Source: Campylobacter sp. UBA1713 | GTDB lineage: Bacteria > Campylobacterota > Campylobacteria > Campylobacterales > Campylobacteraceae | Assembly (NCBI GenBank): GCA_002317305.1 | Contig: DCIZ01000120.1 | Span: 8,839 to 21,118, forward strand | Reading direction: 5' to 3' | Length of the DNA stretch: 12,280 bases | Shown: positions 6,076 through 12,262 of the stretch, in pieces | How positions within the stretch are numbered: position 1 is the stretch's first letter | Layout of the letters: each line of letters opens with the position of its first letter | Made by a program: the position numbers and the translations under genes | Notes under the pieces: model-generated | The model's input: the letters and a program-made list of their open reading frames with translations, nothing else | What the model was told of the DNA's origin: nothing | Database searches by the model: none

Positions 6076-7442
6076 GAATAGAAGCACCAACGCTAGAAGA
6101 GGCGTTAAACAAAGCGGCGATAGAGCTCGGATGTTCAGTGTTGGAGCTAGACTACAAAGTCGTTCAGAATCCAAAAAATGGCTTTTTGGGGTTTGGCAAA
6201 CAAAACGCTGTTATTGAAGCTAGCATTGACAAAAAAGACGACCTAGAAGAGCTCATAAACGCCGCAAAAATTCCGCCAAGAGTTGGCAACGGTGCATCTG
6301 GTGGTGAAAGAAAAGGCGACAAATTTGCTGGTGGTTTTGGTGCTGGCAGTGGCAGTGGCAGTAGTGGTGCTGGCGGTGCTGGTGGTGCTGGCGGCGTTGG
6401 TGATGAAAAAGGCAAAAATGCAAATTTAAAAGGCAAATTTGAGAATCGCCAAGAGAGTAGTCAGGAAAAGAGACAAGAGCGAGCAAATTTTGGCAAAAAC
6501 AAAAACAGCGAGCGTTTTGGTGAGAGTTTTGGCGATCGTTTTGACAGCAGTAGTGAGTTTGGTGAAACTAAAACAAAGTCAAATTTAGAAAGGTCATTTG
6601 AAAAGGCGTTTGACGAATCTTATAGTAGATCGTTTGAGAAATTCGAAAAATTCAACAAACGTAGCGAAAAGAGCGAAAAACAAAAACGCAAAAAACAAAA
6701 AGATACTCCAAAATTCGAACTAGACAAATTTGGCTTTATGGACGAAAAAGAGCCCGAAAGAGAGAGCAAAAGAGAGCCAAAAGAGCACAAAAAAGTTGAG
6801 ATAACTGAACCAAAAAACTACTCAAAACTCAAATTTGACAACGCTATTTTTGACTCATTTCACAAAGAGACATTTGATAACGAAGTAAAGAGCGAGCAAA
6901 ACGAAAACGGCAGTGCGGGCGTGGATGGTGGCAACAAAGGCGGAAAAAGTGGCACAAAAGAGATCGCACAAAAAAGCACCGTCTCACAAGAGACGCTAGA
7001 TGCCATTAGAGCAGGCATGCAAGAGCTCATACAAACAAGTGGCTACAAAGTAAATCTAAAAGAGGTCAGCACCATCGGGACAAATGAAGTCTACATCGCC
7101 ATCGAAGGGGCAGAAGTCCCGCTACTCATCGGCAAAGATGGCTACCGCTATGAAGCCTTTTCGCTCATGCTTTTTAGCTGGGTAAATGCTAAATTTGGCG
7201 TGAATCTCAAACTAGAAATAGGCGAATTTATAAAACAAAAAGAGAACGCGATGGCGCAATACCTAGACCAGCTCATTGATGTCGTAAACAGGCATGGCAA
7301 GTGCCAAACAAAGATGCTTGACAACATATCTTTGCGAATTGGGCTAGAAAAACTCCGCATGGAATTCCCAAACAAATATGTCGCCATAAAAAGCGTTGAA
7401 AACGAGCGTTGCATCGTGGTGGGGGATTTTAAAAAGAAGTAA
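6072..7442 (+). CDS. jag: Jag/KhpB-like RNA-binding protein with long linker
   Basis: A 456-residue protein encoded right after yidC, overlapping it by ATGA. Residues 1-52 are a Jag-N domain (MRIEAPTLEEALNKAAIELG ... GFLGFGKQNAVIEA). Residues ~310-456 hold a KH-type domain with IGKDGYRYEAF (353-363) and a terminal segment in the R3H position. No R-x3-H signature is evident there. Between them lies a very long (about 250-residue) disordered linker: first Gly/Ser/Ala repeats (coded by 6345-6403), then charged stretches rich in Phe, Lys, Glu and Ser. Jag proteins are usually much shorter. The family binds RNA and is linked to cell envelope homeostasis in Gram-positives; its role in this phylum is unproven. 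Confidence 0.9.
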   Translation: MRIEAPTLEEALNKAAIELGCSVLELDYKVVQNPKNGFLGFGKQNAVIEASIDKKDDLEELINAAKIPPRVGNGASGGERKGDKFAGGFGAGSGSGSSGAGGAGGAGGVGDEKGKNANLKGKFENRQESSQEKRQERANFGKNKNSERFGESFGDRFDSSSEFGETKTKSNLERSFEKAFDESYSRSFEKFEKFNKRSEKSEKQKRKKQKDTPKFELDKFGFMDEKEPERESKREPKEHKKVEITEPKNYSKLKFDNAIFDSFHKETFDNEVKSEQNENGSAGVDGGNKGGKSGTKEIAQKSTVSQETLDAIRAGMQELIQTSGYKVNLKEVSTIGTNEVYIAIEGAEVPLLIGKDGYRYEAFSLMLFSWVNAKFGVNLKLEIGEFIKQKENAMAQYLDQLIDVVNRHGKCQTKMLDNISLRIGLEKLRMEFPNKYVAIKSVENERCIVVGDFKKK

Positions 7443-7447
7443 GAAAA

Positions 7448-7636
7448 ATGAAAGATACCGTAAATTTTATGGAAAGCATAATGAGTCTAGATTCTGTTAA
7501 ACAAACTAGCTTGGAAGCTAAAAGGGAGATCGAAAAAATTCGTTCAGCTCAAATTTGTAAAACAAAAAGTGTAAAACGCCCTAAACGGAAAAACTCTCTA
7601 GAAAAGCAGAGTTTGGCAAGTTTGGCAGTAGCGTAA
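7448..7636 (+). CDS. Small basic hypothetical ORF between jag and mnmE
   Basis: A 62-codon ORF starting ATG 5 nt after the jag stop, in the same direction. The translation MKDTVNFMESIMSLDSVKQT is followed by a Lys/Arg-rich middle (KRPKRKNSLEK) and ends SLASLAVA. No known domain, signal peptide or membrane segment is seen. Upstream purines (AAGAAG, overlapping the jag end) could act as a weak ribosome site. I recall no gene between the jag and mnmE homologues of C. jejuni, so this may be a lineage-specific small protein or an accidental ORF. Confidence 0.35.
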   Translation: MKDTVNFMESIMSLDSVKQTSLEAKREIEKIRSAQICKTKSVKRPKRKNSLEKQSLASLAVA

Positions 7637-7645
7637 ATTTAACGA

Positions 7646-7669
7646 GCATCTCTAAAAACCAGTTTGGCT
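7646..7669 (+). repeat. 24-nt motif copy shared with 12239-12262
   Basis: The stretch begins GCATCTCTAAAAACC and is identical over 24 nt to 12239-12262. It is preceded here by AAATTTAAC, similar to AAATTTAG before the other copy. Its end takes part in a possible hairpin, TGGCTC (7665-7670) with GAGCCA (7683-7688). It lies about 100 nt upstream of mnmE in the same orientation. A weaker relative lies about 87 nt upstream of rimO. A leader element or a small interspersed repeat are both possible. Confidence 0.7.
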
Positions 7670-7747
7670 CAGTTTTAAAAGCGAGCCACTCAAATTTCAG
7701 TTTTAAAAGTCGCCCTCAACAAAGCACAAATTCAAAAAAGGCTTTTT

Positions 7748-9058
7748 ATGAACATCGTTGCCATCTCAACAGCTTACGGCACTGGCGGAATCTCTGTGGT
7801 CCGTCTCAGCGGACCAAACGCACTAAGAATCGCTTCACACATCACACAAGGCGAGCTAAAACCACGCTTTGCACACCTCAAAAAACTAAATTTCAACGGC
7901 GAATTTTTGGACGAAGCCATCGTCATATACTTCAAGTCGCCAAAAAGTTTCACGGGCGAAGATGTAGTAGAATTTCACACTCACGGCGGTTTTGTGGTGG
8001 CAAATTTACTAGTCGAAGCACTCGTAAAGTGTGGCGCACGGCTAGCACTTCCCGGCGAATTTAGCAAAAGAGCCTTTATAAACGGCAAGATGAACGCCTC
8101 GAAAGCCGAAAACATCGCCGCACTCATAAACGCAAAGAGCGAAGGCGCGGCAAAAATTCTAGCACGCACGCTCACGGGCGAACTGGGCATTTTTTGTGAA
8201 ACACTCCGCACAGAGCTTTTGCAAATTTTAGCCGCCACCGAAGTCTGCATAGACTACGCCGAAGACGACCTACCACAAGATGTCCTGCAACGCACAGCAC
8301 AAAAACTCGCCACCGCAAACGCGCGCCTACTTCGCATCGTCGAACTCTCACGCTCGCGGCGCGGGCTCATAGACGGCTACAAAGTCGCCATCATCGGACG
8401 CCCAAATGTCGGCAAAAGCTCCATTTTAAACGCCCTACTCGCCTTTGAGCGCGCCATCGTGAGCGACATAGCTGGCACGACTAGAGACACCATTAGCGAA
8501 AGTGTAAAGATCGGCACGCACCTCGTCAAGCTCATAGACACGGCGGGCATCAGAAGCTCATCCGGCATCGAAGCGCTGGGAATCGAGCTGGCAAAAAAGA
8601 GCGCAACAGAAGCCGACATCTTGCTTTGTGTCTTTGACGGCTCATCTGTTTCACAAAACGAGGACGTGGAGATTCTTGAGTTTGTAAAAAGCCTTGACAA
8701 AAAGAAAATTTTCCTCTTAAACAAGAGCGATTTGGCGTGCAAATTTGACTTAACACTAGAATCGCCCGTTAAAATTTCAGCCAAAAACGACATAAATTCG
8801 CTAAAAAAAACGCTAGAAAACTACTTAAATTCTCAAGAAACGAGTGAGATAATGCTAACGACAAACAGACAGATAGAGGCGTGTGAAGCGGCACAAAACG
8901 CACTTGTGGAGGCTGGCTACTCGCTCGAGAGCTATGAGCTAGATATTTTTGCTTTTTGGATAAACACAGCACTCAAAAAACTCGGCGAGATAACCACGCC
9001 GCCACAAAACAGCGAACTCCTCGAAAAGATGTTTAGCGAATTTTGTCTCGGAAAGTGA
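7748..9058 (+). CDS. mnmE: tRNA modification GTPase MnmE (TrmE)
   Basis: A 436-residue complete MnmE. With MnmG it installs the carboxymethylaminomethyl-type group on uridine 34 of certain tRNAs. The N-terminal folate-binding domain starts VAISTAYGTGGISVVRLSG. The inserted G domain has G1 GRPNVGKSS (217-225), G2 AGTTRDT, G3 DTAG and G4 NKSD. The C-terminus is the conserved FCLGK with its functional cysteine. AAAAAAGG precedes the ATG. It is the last gene of the rpmH-type cluster and may be served both by read-through from jag and by sequence in the 111-nt gap before it. GC content is high: 38 of 60 bases over 8341-8400, far above the yidD and RelA/SpoT regions. Confidence 0.97.
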   Translation: MNIVAISTAYGTGGISVVRLSGPNALRIASHITQGELKPRFAHLKKLNFNGEFLDEAIVIYFKSPKSFTGEDVVEFHTHGGFVVANLLVEALVKCGARLALPGEFSKRAFINGKMNASKAENIAALINAKSEGAAKILARTLTGELGIFCETLRTELLQILAATEVCIDYAEDDLPQDVLQRTAQKLATANARLLRIVELSRSRRGLIDGYKVAIIGRPNVGKSSILNALLAFERAIVSDIAGTTRDTISESVKIGTHLVKLIDTAGIRSSSGIEALGIELAKKSATEADILLCVFDGSSVSQNEDVEILEFVKSLDKKKIFLLNKSDLACKFDLTLESPVKISAKNDINSLKKTLENYLNSQETSEIMLTTNRQIEACEAAQNALVEAGYSLESYELDIFAFWINTALKKLGEITTPPQNSELLEKMFSEFCLGK

Positions 9059-9126
9059 GAAAAATTTAGAGTGCGAAGTGTAAATTACAAAATGTGGTAT
9101 TTGCAAATATCAAGAATCGACACCAA

Positions 9127-9190
9127 CGCCGTCATTCTAAGGGAAGCTTTTGTCGACCGAAGAATCTCCTGAAATTTGATGGAGTAGAAT
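9127..9190 (-). repeat. REP-like unit, copy R3a (left-hand type)
   Basis: CGCCGTCATTCTAAGG, then GACCGAAGAATCTCCTGAAATTTGA and GGAGTAGAATC, the same order as the left half of the composite palindrome at 835-877. It faces two right-hand-type units at 9290-9344 and 9361-9419, so the region 9127-9419 forms a large inverted structure with an enlarged centre. Confidence 0.75.
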
Positions 9191-9210
9191 CGTCAAATTT
9201 AAGAAAAAGT

Positions 9211-9242
9211 GAATTTGTGAAAATTTACTTTTTTGTGAATTT
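9211..9242 (-). repeat. Inverted module A copy in the R3 centre
   Basis: GAATTTGTGAAAATTTAC and following bases match the reverse complement of module A (647-679), with about 3-4 mismatches over 32 nt. As at 880-903, a module A copy lies between left and right palindromic units, which supports a common composite element. Confidence 0.65.
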
Positions 9243-9289
9243 ATAGAAACATCGCCTAACGGCGAGCGCTTCGCTTGTTTTGTAGATTT

Positions 9290-9344
9290 CACTCGCTTAA
9301 AAGGCGGGGGATTATTCGGGCTTTCGCCCTTGCGAATGACGGCG
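9290..9344 (+). repeat. REP-like unit, copy R3b (right-hand type)
   Basis: CACTCGCTTAAAAGGCGGGG, then ATTATTCGGGC, ending GAATGACGGCG. It has one substitution in the ATTCTTCGG core and a rearranged middle (TTTCGCCCTTGC). It is followed by GTTGGTTTTGGCG and then by a second unit in the same orientation. Confidence 0.75.
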
Positions 9345-9360
9345 TTGGTTTTGGCGTTTT

Positions 9361-9419
9361 ACTCCCTTGTTTGGCGGGGGATTCTTCGGCGAGCTAACGC
9401 CCACCTCAGAATGACGGCG
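9361..9419 (+). repeat. REP-like unit, copy R3c (right-hand type)
   Basis: ACTCCCTTGTTTGGCGGGGG, then ATTCTTCGGCGAGCTAACGC, ending CCTCAGAATGACGGCG. It is a direct repeat of 9290-9344 about 70 nt away, giving two right arms against the single left arm R3a. The 9059-9514 gap contains no credible gene; these repeats and the 11-nt array fill it. Confidence 0.75.
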
Positions 9420-9455
9420 TTGCACTTGCTTTTTTTTAATAATCAAAAATTTCCG

Positions 9456-9502
9456 CACCCAAAACGCACCCAAAACGCACCCAAAACGCACACAAAACGC
9501 AC
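9456..9502. repeat. 11-nt tandem repeat (CACCCAAAACG)
   Basis: Four consecutive 11-nt units: CACCCAAAACG three times, then CACACAAAACG, followed by the partial unit CAC. It ends 12 nt short of the stop codon of the convergent minus-strand RelA/SpoT-domain gene. The period differs from the 7-nt arrays elsewhere. Length could vary between strains by slippage. No coding role. Confidence 0.85.
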
Positions 9503-9514
9503 GAATCGCCAAAT

Positions 9515-10483
9515 TTACCCAACGATACTTTTTAGCTCACTGATAAATTTTATGCTGTCCAAAAAATAGTTTGGGTAGGCTTTTTTAAGCTTTTTAACAT
9601 CGTCAAGACGAATCAAAACCGCATCAACATTTTCTTTATTTTCAAAAAATTTGCAAGTGTGTTCAGCCAAATCAAGACTATCAAAACCTAGCAAATTGAT
9701 AACTCTTTTTTCAAAATCAAAAACCATCAAATAGTGCTGTTTTTTTGTTTTTGCTTCATTTATAAATTTGCAACCCTTAGACAAAGCCGTTAAAGTGTCA
9801 AAAATTTTGTGTTCATCATTCAACTCTTTAACACGCTCAATCTTCTCTTTTTTTTCGTTTTCGTCTAAACAACCACTCTTCTCAACATCGGCAAAAAGCT
9901 CGCTTGCAAGCTTAAAAAATTCTCTATGCCACTCCTCGCCCTCGCCTTGCTTTATCTGTGAGTGGCGGTTTTTCATGTCCAGCACCTCAACAGAAGTCGC
10001 CCAAAAGTGCTGCAAAAGCGTGCGAATTTGTAGTTCAATTCGCAACTCTTGATGATAGTCAAAAATTTGGTGAATCCCACGATATCCATCATCTTTTGGC
10101 GACTCTATGTAGTCTTTTTCTCTCCTAAATTTCAAAACACTACTGCTTTTTTTCATCTGCCCTGCTAGCAAACGGACATCTTTTATGTTTTTGTAAATCG
10201 CCCTCACACCCGCTATATCTTGCATCTGAGAGAGTTTTGTAGTAAAACGTTTTAGTTTTTTTTCGATACTAAAACGCCGTTTTAGGCGACTTGCCACGAT
10301 GAACGGACGCGGTTTTTTGCGAGAAATGTTGTTACGAAGTGCTCGAATCGCCCTTTCGTGCATACCACGAAAAGATGAGAGAAGTTCTAGCGCGTTTTCA
10401 CTCCAAACGCCGTTTGTTCTGTAAAATTCTCCCGCTTTGTCTATCTGACTTTTTGCAACTTCTACCGTAACTTTTGGCGACAT
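9515..10483 (-). CDS. RelA/SpoT-domain protein (putative alarmone synthetase or ToxSAS-like)
   Basis: A 322-residue protein with a RelA/SpoT nucleotidyltransferase domain at about residues 58-170 and no HD hydrolase, TGS or ACT domain. Synthetase motifs appear intact: SRLKRRFSIEKKLKR (65-79), QDIAGVRAIY with Asp89, KDYIESPKDDGYRGIH with Tyr134, and ELQIRTLLQHFWA with Glu150. Residues ~175-322 form a second region, first helical and charged, then LRLGF-like strands ending KKAYPNYFLDSIKF, seen in related proteins. It could make (p)ppGpp-type alarmones or be a toxic small alarmone synthetase; sequence alone does not decide. The start ATG 10483 has AAGG 7 nt upstream; the frame stays open to a TTG at 10600. 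DNA is clearly AT-richer than rimO or mnmE (16-19 G+C per 60 over 9541-9720). No antitoxin gene adjoins it. Confidence 0.85.
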   Translation of the reverse strand: MSPKVTVEVAKSQIDKAGEFYRTNGVWSENALELLSSFRGMHERAIRALRNNISRKKPRPFIVASRLKRRFSIEKKLKRFTTKLSQMQDIAGVRAIYKNIKDVRLLAGQMKKSSSVLKFRREKDYIESPKDDGYRGIHQIFDYHQELRIELQIRTLLQHFWATSVEVLDMKNRHSQIKQGEGEEWHREFFKLASELFADVEKSGCLDENEKKEKIERVKELNDEHKIFDTLTALSKGCKFINEAKTKKQHYLMVFDFEKRVINLLGFDSLDLAEHTCKFFENKENVDAVLIRLDDVKKLKKAYPNYFLDSIKFISELKSIVG

Positions 10484-10514
10484 TTTCACTACCTTTTTCA
10501 CAAATTTTAGCCAA

Positions 10515-10520
10515 ATCATA
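10515..10520 (-). promoter_or_regulatory. Candidate promoter of the RelA/SpoT-domain gene
   Basis: The minus strand reads TTTTTTTTGTTATGATTTGG: a T-run and an extended -10-like TATGAT, 32 nt before the chosen ATG. A second hexamer, TAAAAT, follows some 10 nt later and is too close to be clearly better. The short leader this implies supports the downstream ATG over the longer frame. Confidence 0.35.
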
Positions 10521-10534
10521 ACAAAAAAAATCTT

Positions 10535-10555
10535 AAAAACACCTCTAAAAAAGCC
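10535..10555 (+). repeat. Weak copy of the CTCTAAAAA motif upstream of rimO
   Basis: AAAAACACCTCTAAAAAAGCC shares CACCTCTAAAAAA with the copy at 55-72 (read on the minus strand) and CTCTAAAAA with 7646 and 12239. It sits in the divergent gap between the RelA/SpoT-domain gene and rimO, about 87 nt upstream of rimO in the same orientation. Confidence 0.4.
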
Positions 10556-10627
10556 ACCATTTAAGCTCTTACAAAGCCGCTTTAAGATAGGATTTGACAA
10601 AAAATAGAATCACAAAAAGGACAAATT

Positions 10628-11926
10628 TTGAAACTACACCTCATCTCACTCGGTTGTAACAAAAACCTCGTCGACAGCGAGATCATGCTAGGTCGCCTAA
10701 GCGCCTACGAACTCACAGACGAGCCGTCAAGTGCTGACGTCATCATCATAAACACCTGCGGCTTCATTCAAAGCGCAAAAGAAGAGAGCATTCGCACCAT
10801 TTTAGAACTTGGCGCACAAAAAAAACAAGGCGCCGTGCTGGTAGTAACTGGCTGCCTCATGGAACGCTACAAAGAAGAGCTCATGCGTGAGCTGCCAGAA
10901 GTAGACATTTTTAGCGGCGTGGGCGACTACGAAAAGATAGACGAGCTCATACTTTCACGCCAAAGCAAATTTACCCCCGAAGTATATCTTACTAGCGGTG
11001 CAAAACGCATCATCACTGGCTCATCTTACCACGCCTTTGTCAAAATAGCCGAAGGGTGCAACCAAAAGTGTAGTTTTTGCGCCATTCCTACGTTTAAAGG
11101 GAGGCTAAAAAGTCGCTCGGTAGAGAGCATAGTGAGCGAAGTGGCAGACCTTGTTAGGCAGGGCTACACAGATTTTAGCTTCATAGCGCAAGACACGAGC
11201 TCATTTGGACGCGACAACGGCTCGAGTTTAGGCGAGCTCATCACCGCTGTTGAGGGCATAAAAGGCGTAGAACGCGCCCGCATCCTCTACCTCTACCCCA
11301 CCACAACTTCGCTAGAACTCATCGCACAAATAGTCCGCTCAAACGTCTTTGTAAACTACTTTGACATGCCTATTCAGCACATTAGCGACCACATGTTGCA
11401 GGTCATGCGGCGAGGCGCTACTGCCACTAGAATCAAAGAGCTCCTAAACGCCATGCGCTCAGCACCAAACAGCTTTTTACGCACTGGCATCATCGTAGGA
11501 CATCCGGGCGAAACGGACGCTGACTTTGAGGAGCTTTGCGAATTTTTGCGTGAATTCAAATTTGACAGAATCAGCGTTTTTGCCTACTCACGCGAAGAGG
11601 AGACGGCGGCTTTTGGCATGGAACAAGTCAAAAAAAGCCTCGTTACAAAGCGTCTAAACGCAGTAGAAAAAATAGCAAACGAAGCCATAAATTCGAGTTT
11701 TCGCTCGCTTGTCGGTCGCGAAGTGGCAGTGGTGGTAAATGGCGAAAGTAGCGAAGGCGAGATGTTTTACGGCGCTAGGTGCGTTGAGTGGGACAGGGAG
11801 ATAGATGGCGAGATTCTCATAAACGACAGCGATGTGGAGCGCGTGGAAGTAGGCAGGGCTTACTGGTGCTATGTGAGCGAATTTAGCGGCGAGCGACTGC
11901 TGGGGCGAATTTTGCGGACATGCTAA
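10628..11926 (+). CDS. rimO: Ribosomal protein S12 methylthiotransferase RimO
   Basis: A 432-residue radical-SAM enzyme that adds a methylthio group to the conserved aspartate of ribosomal protein S12. The N-terminal MTTase domain has its three cluster cysteines, Cys10 ([12 protein letters not shown]), Cys44 (NTCGF) and Cys76 (VTGCL). The radical-SAM cluster is [10 protein letters not shown] with Cys144, Cys148 and Cys151. The start [11 protein letters not shown] identifies RimO rather than MiaB. A C-terminal TRAM-like domain begins near [15 protein letters not shown]. Translation starts at TTG 10628 with AAGGA 6 nt upstream; the next in-frame ATG would remove the first cysteine. It is divergent from the RelA/SpoT-domain gene and surrounded by repeats, so probably monocistronic. 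Confidence 0.96.
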   Translation: MKLHLISLGCNKNLVDSEIMLGRLSAYELTDEPSSADVIIINTCGFIQSAKEESIRTILELGAQKKQGAVLVVTGCLMERYKEELMRELPEVDIFSGVGDYEKIDELILSRQSKFTPEVYLTSGAKRIITGSSYHAFVKIAEGCNQKCSFCAIPTFKGRLKSRSVESIVSEVADLVRQGYTDFSFIAQDTSSFGRDNGSSLGELITAVEGIKGVERARILYLYPTTTSLELIAQIVRSNVFVNYFDMPIQHISDHMLQVMRRGATATRIKELLNAMRSAPNSFLRTGIIVGHPGETDADFEELCEFLREFKFDRISVFAYSREEETAAFGMEQVKKSLVTKRLNAVEKIANEAINSSFRSLVGREVAVVVNGESSEGEMFYGARCVEWDREIDGEILINDSDVERVEVGRAYWCYVSEFSGERLLGRILRTC

Positions 11927-11930
11927 CGTG

Positions 11931-11970
11931 GTGCGGATTCGGAAAACGAAGTGCGGATTAGGAAAACTGA
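11931..11970 (+). repeat. 20-nt tandem duplication after rimO
   Basis: Two units, GTGCGGATTCGGAAAACGAA and GTGCGGATTAGGAAAACTGA, match at 17 of 20 positions. The words GTGCGGA and GGAAAAC are the same heptamer types seen at 602-710. The array starts 5 nt after the rimO stop codon, as other heptamer blocks abut coding ends. Confidence 0.65.
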
Positions 11971-12000
11971 ATTTGTAGAAATTTGCTTTTAGCTAAATTT
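11961..12000 (-). repeat. Diverged inverted module A copy
   Basis: GGAAAACTGAATTTGTAGAAATTTGC and following bases resemble the better preserved inverted module A at 12070-12108. Together they bracket the palindromic unit at 12003-12066, as module A copies bracket the unit at 713-759. Confidence 0.45.
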
Positions 12001-12002
12001 AA

Positions 12003-12066
12003 CGATTCTACTCGCTCAAAAGACGGGGGATTCTTCGGTCGCTAACGCTCCCTCAGAATGACGGCG
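12003..12066 (+). repeat. REP-like unit, copy R4 (right-hand type)
   Basis: CGATTCTACTCGCTCAAAAG, ACGGGGGATTCTTCGG, TCGCTAACGCTCCCTCAGAA, TGACGGCG. This is the cleanest right-hand unit in the window. It matches 906-968 in the same order, including the GATTCTACTCGCT inner arm. TTAGCGACCGAAGAATC at 835-851 is the inverse of its centre. A left-hand partner is not present nearby. Confidence 0.8.
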
Positions 12067-12069
12067 ACA

Positions 12070-12108
12070 GAAAACGGAATTTGTGTAAATTCGCTTTTTC
12101 ATAAATTT
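12070..12108 (-). repeat. Inverted module A copy
   Basis: GAAAACGGAATTTGTGTAAA and following bases match the reverse complement of 647-685 at about 36 of 39 positions. It includes a heptamer edge (GGAAAAC on this strand), showing that module A and heptamers travel together. Confidence 0.7.
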
Positions 12109-12114
12109 GTTTAT

Positions 12115-12130
12115 CGATTCTAAAGAATCG
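12115..12130. repeat. 16-nt palindrome CGATTCT-AA-AGAATCG
   Basis: A perfect 7-bp inverted repeat around AA. Its arms match the inner arms of the large palindromic element (GATTCTACTC / GAGTAGAATC at 867-915 and 12003-12013), so it may be a collapsed or deleted form of that element's centre. Confidence 0.5.
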
Positions 12131-12136
12131 CAATTT

Positions 12137-12180
12137 CCGAACTCTGTTTTCCGTTTTCTGTTTTCCGTTTTCCGAACGCA
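12137..12180 (-). repeat. Degenerate heptamer array (CCGTTTT type)
   Basis: In 7-nt steps: CCGAACT, CTGTTTT, CCGTTTT, CTGTTTT, CCGTTTT, CCGAACG. On the minus strand this is the GGAAAAC-type heptamer found near the other repeat blocks. The 354-base stretch after rimO holds only repeats and, at its end, promoter-like sequence. Confidence 0.7.
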
Positions 12181-12215
12181 CTACGCGATAAATTTATTTT
12201 TTAGGTTTTTTTGGC

Positions 12216-12221
12216 TAAAAT
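12216..12221 (+). promoter_or_regulatory. Possible promoter for a gene beyond the window
   Basis: A T-rich run (TTTATTTTTTAGGTTTTTTT) is followed by GGC and TAAAAT, the arrangement of a Campylobacter-type sigma-70 promoter. If real, the transcript would begin near 12228 and carry the 24-nt motif at 12239 in its leader. The downstream gene is outside the window. Confidence 0.35.
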
Positions 12222-12238
12222 GAAAGCAAAAATTTAGG

Positions 12239-12262
12239 GCATCTCTAAAAACCAGTTTGGCT
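12239..12262 (+). repeat. 24-nt motif copy shared with 7646-7669
   Basis: Identical over 24 nt to the copy upstream of mnmE (starts GCATCTCTAAAAACC), and again preceded by AAATTTA. Similarity ends after GGCT. It lies just after the promoter-like sequence at 12216, which would place it in the first part of a transcript leader. Confidence 0.7.

Noticed and set aside
6164..6436. Antisense ORF rich in proline opposite jag
   Set aside because: The proline runs are the mirror of the Gly-rich coding repeat in jag. Jag-N on the plus strand is clear.
9312..9569. Short ORFs on both strands in the mnmE - RelA/SpoT gap
   Set aside because: Both read through the REP-like units and the 11-nt array, contain the RRHSE...PKNPPP peptide or its antisense, and have no ribosome-binding site of note.
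10484..10600. Longer RelA/SpoT protein starting at TTG 10600
   Set aside because: The extra 39 residues would begin at a TTG without a good ribosome site and span the promoter-like sequence and the CTCTAAAAA motif. The ATG at 10483 has AAGG at proper spacing.
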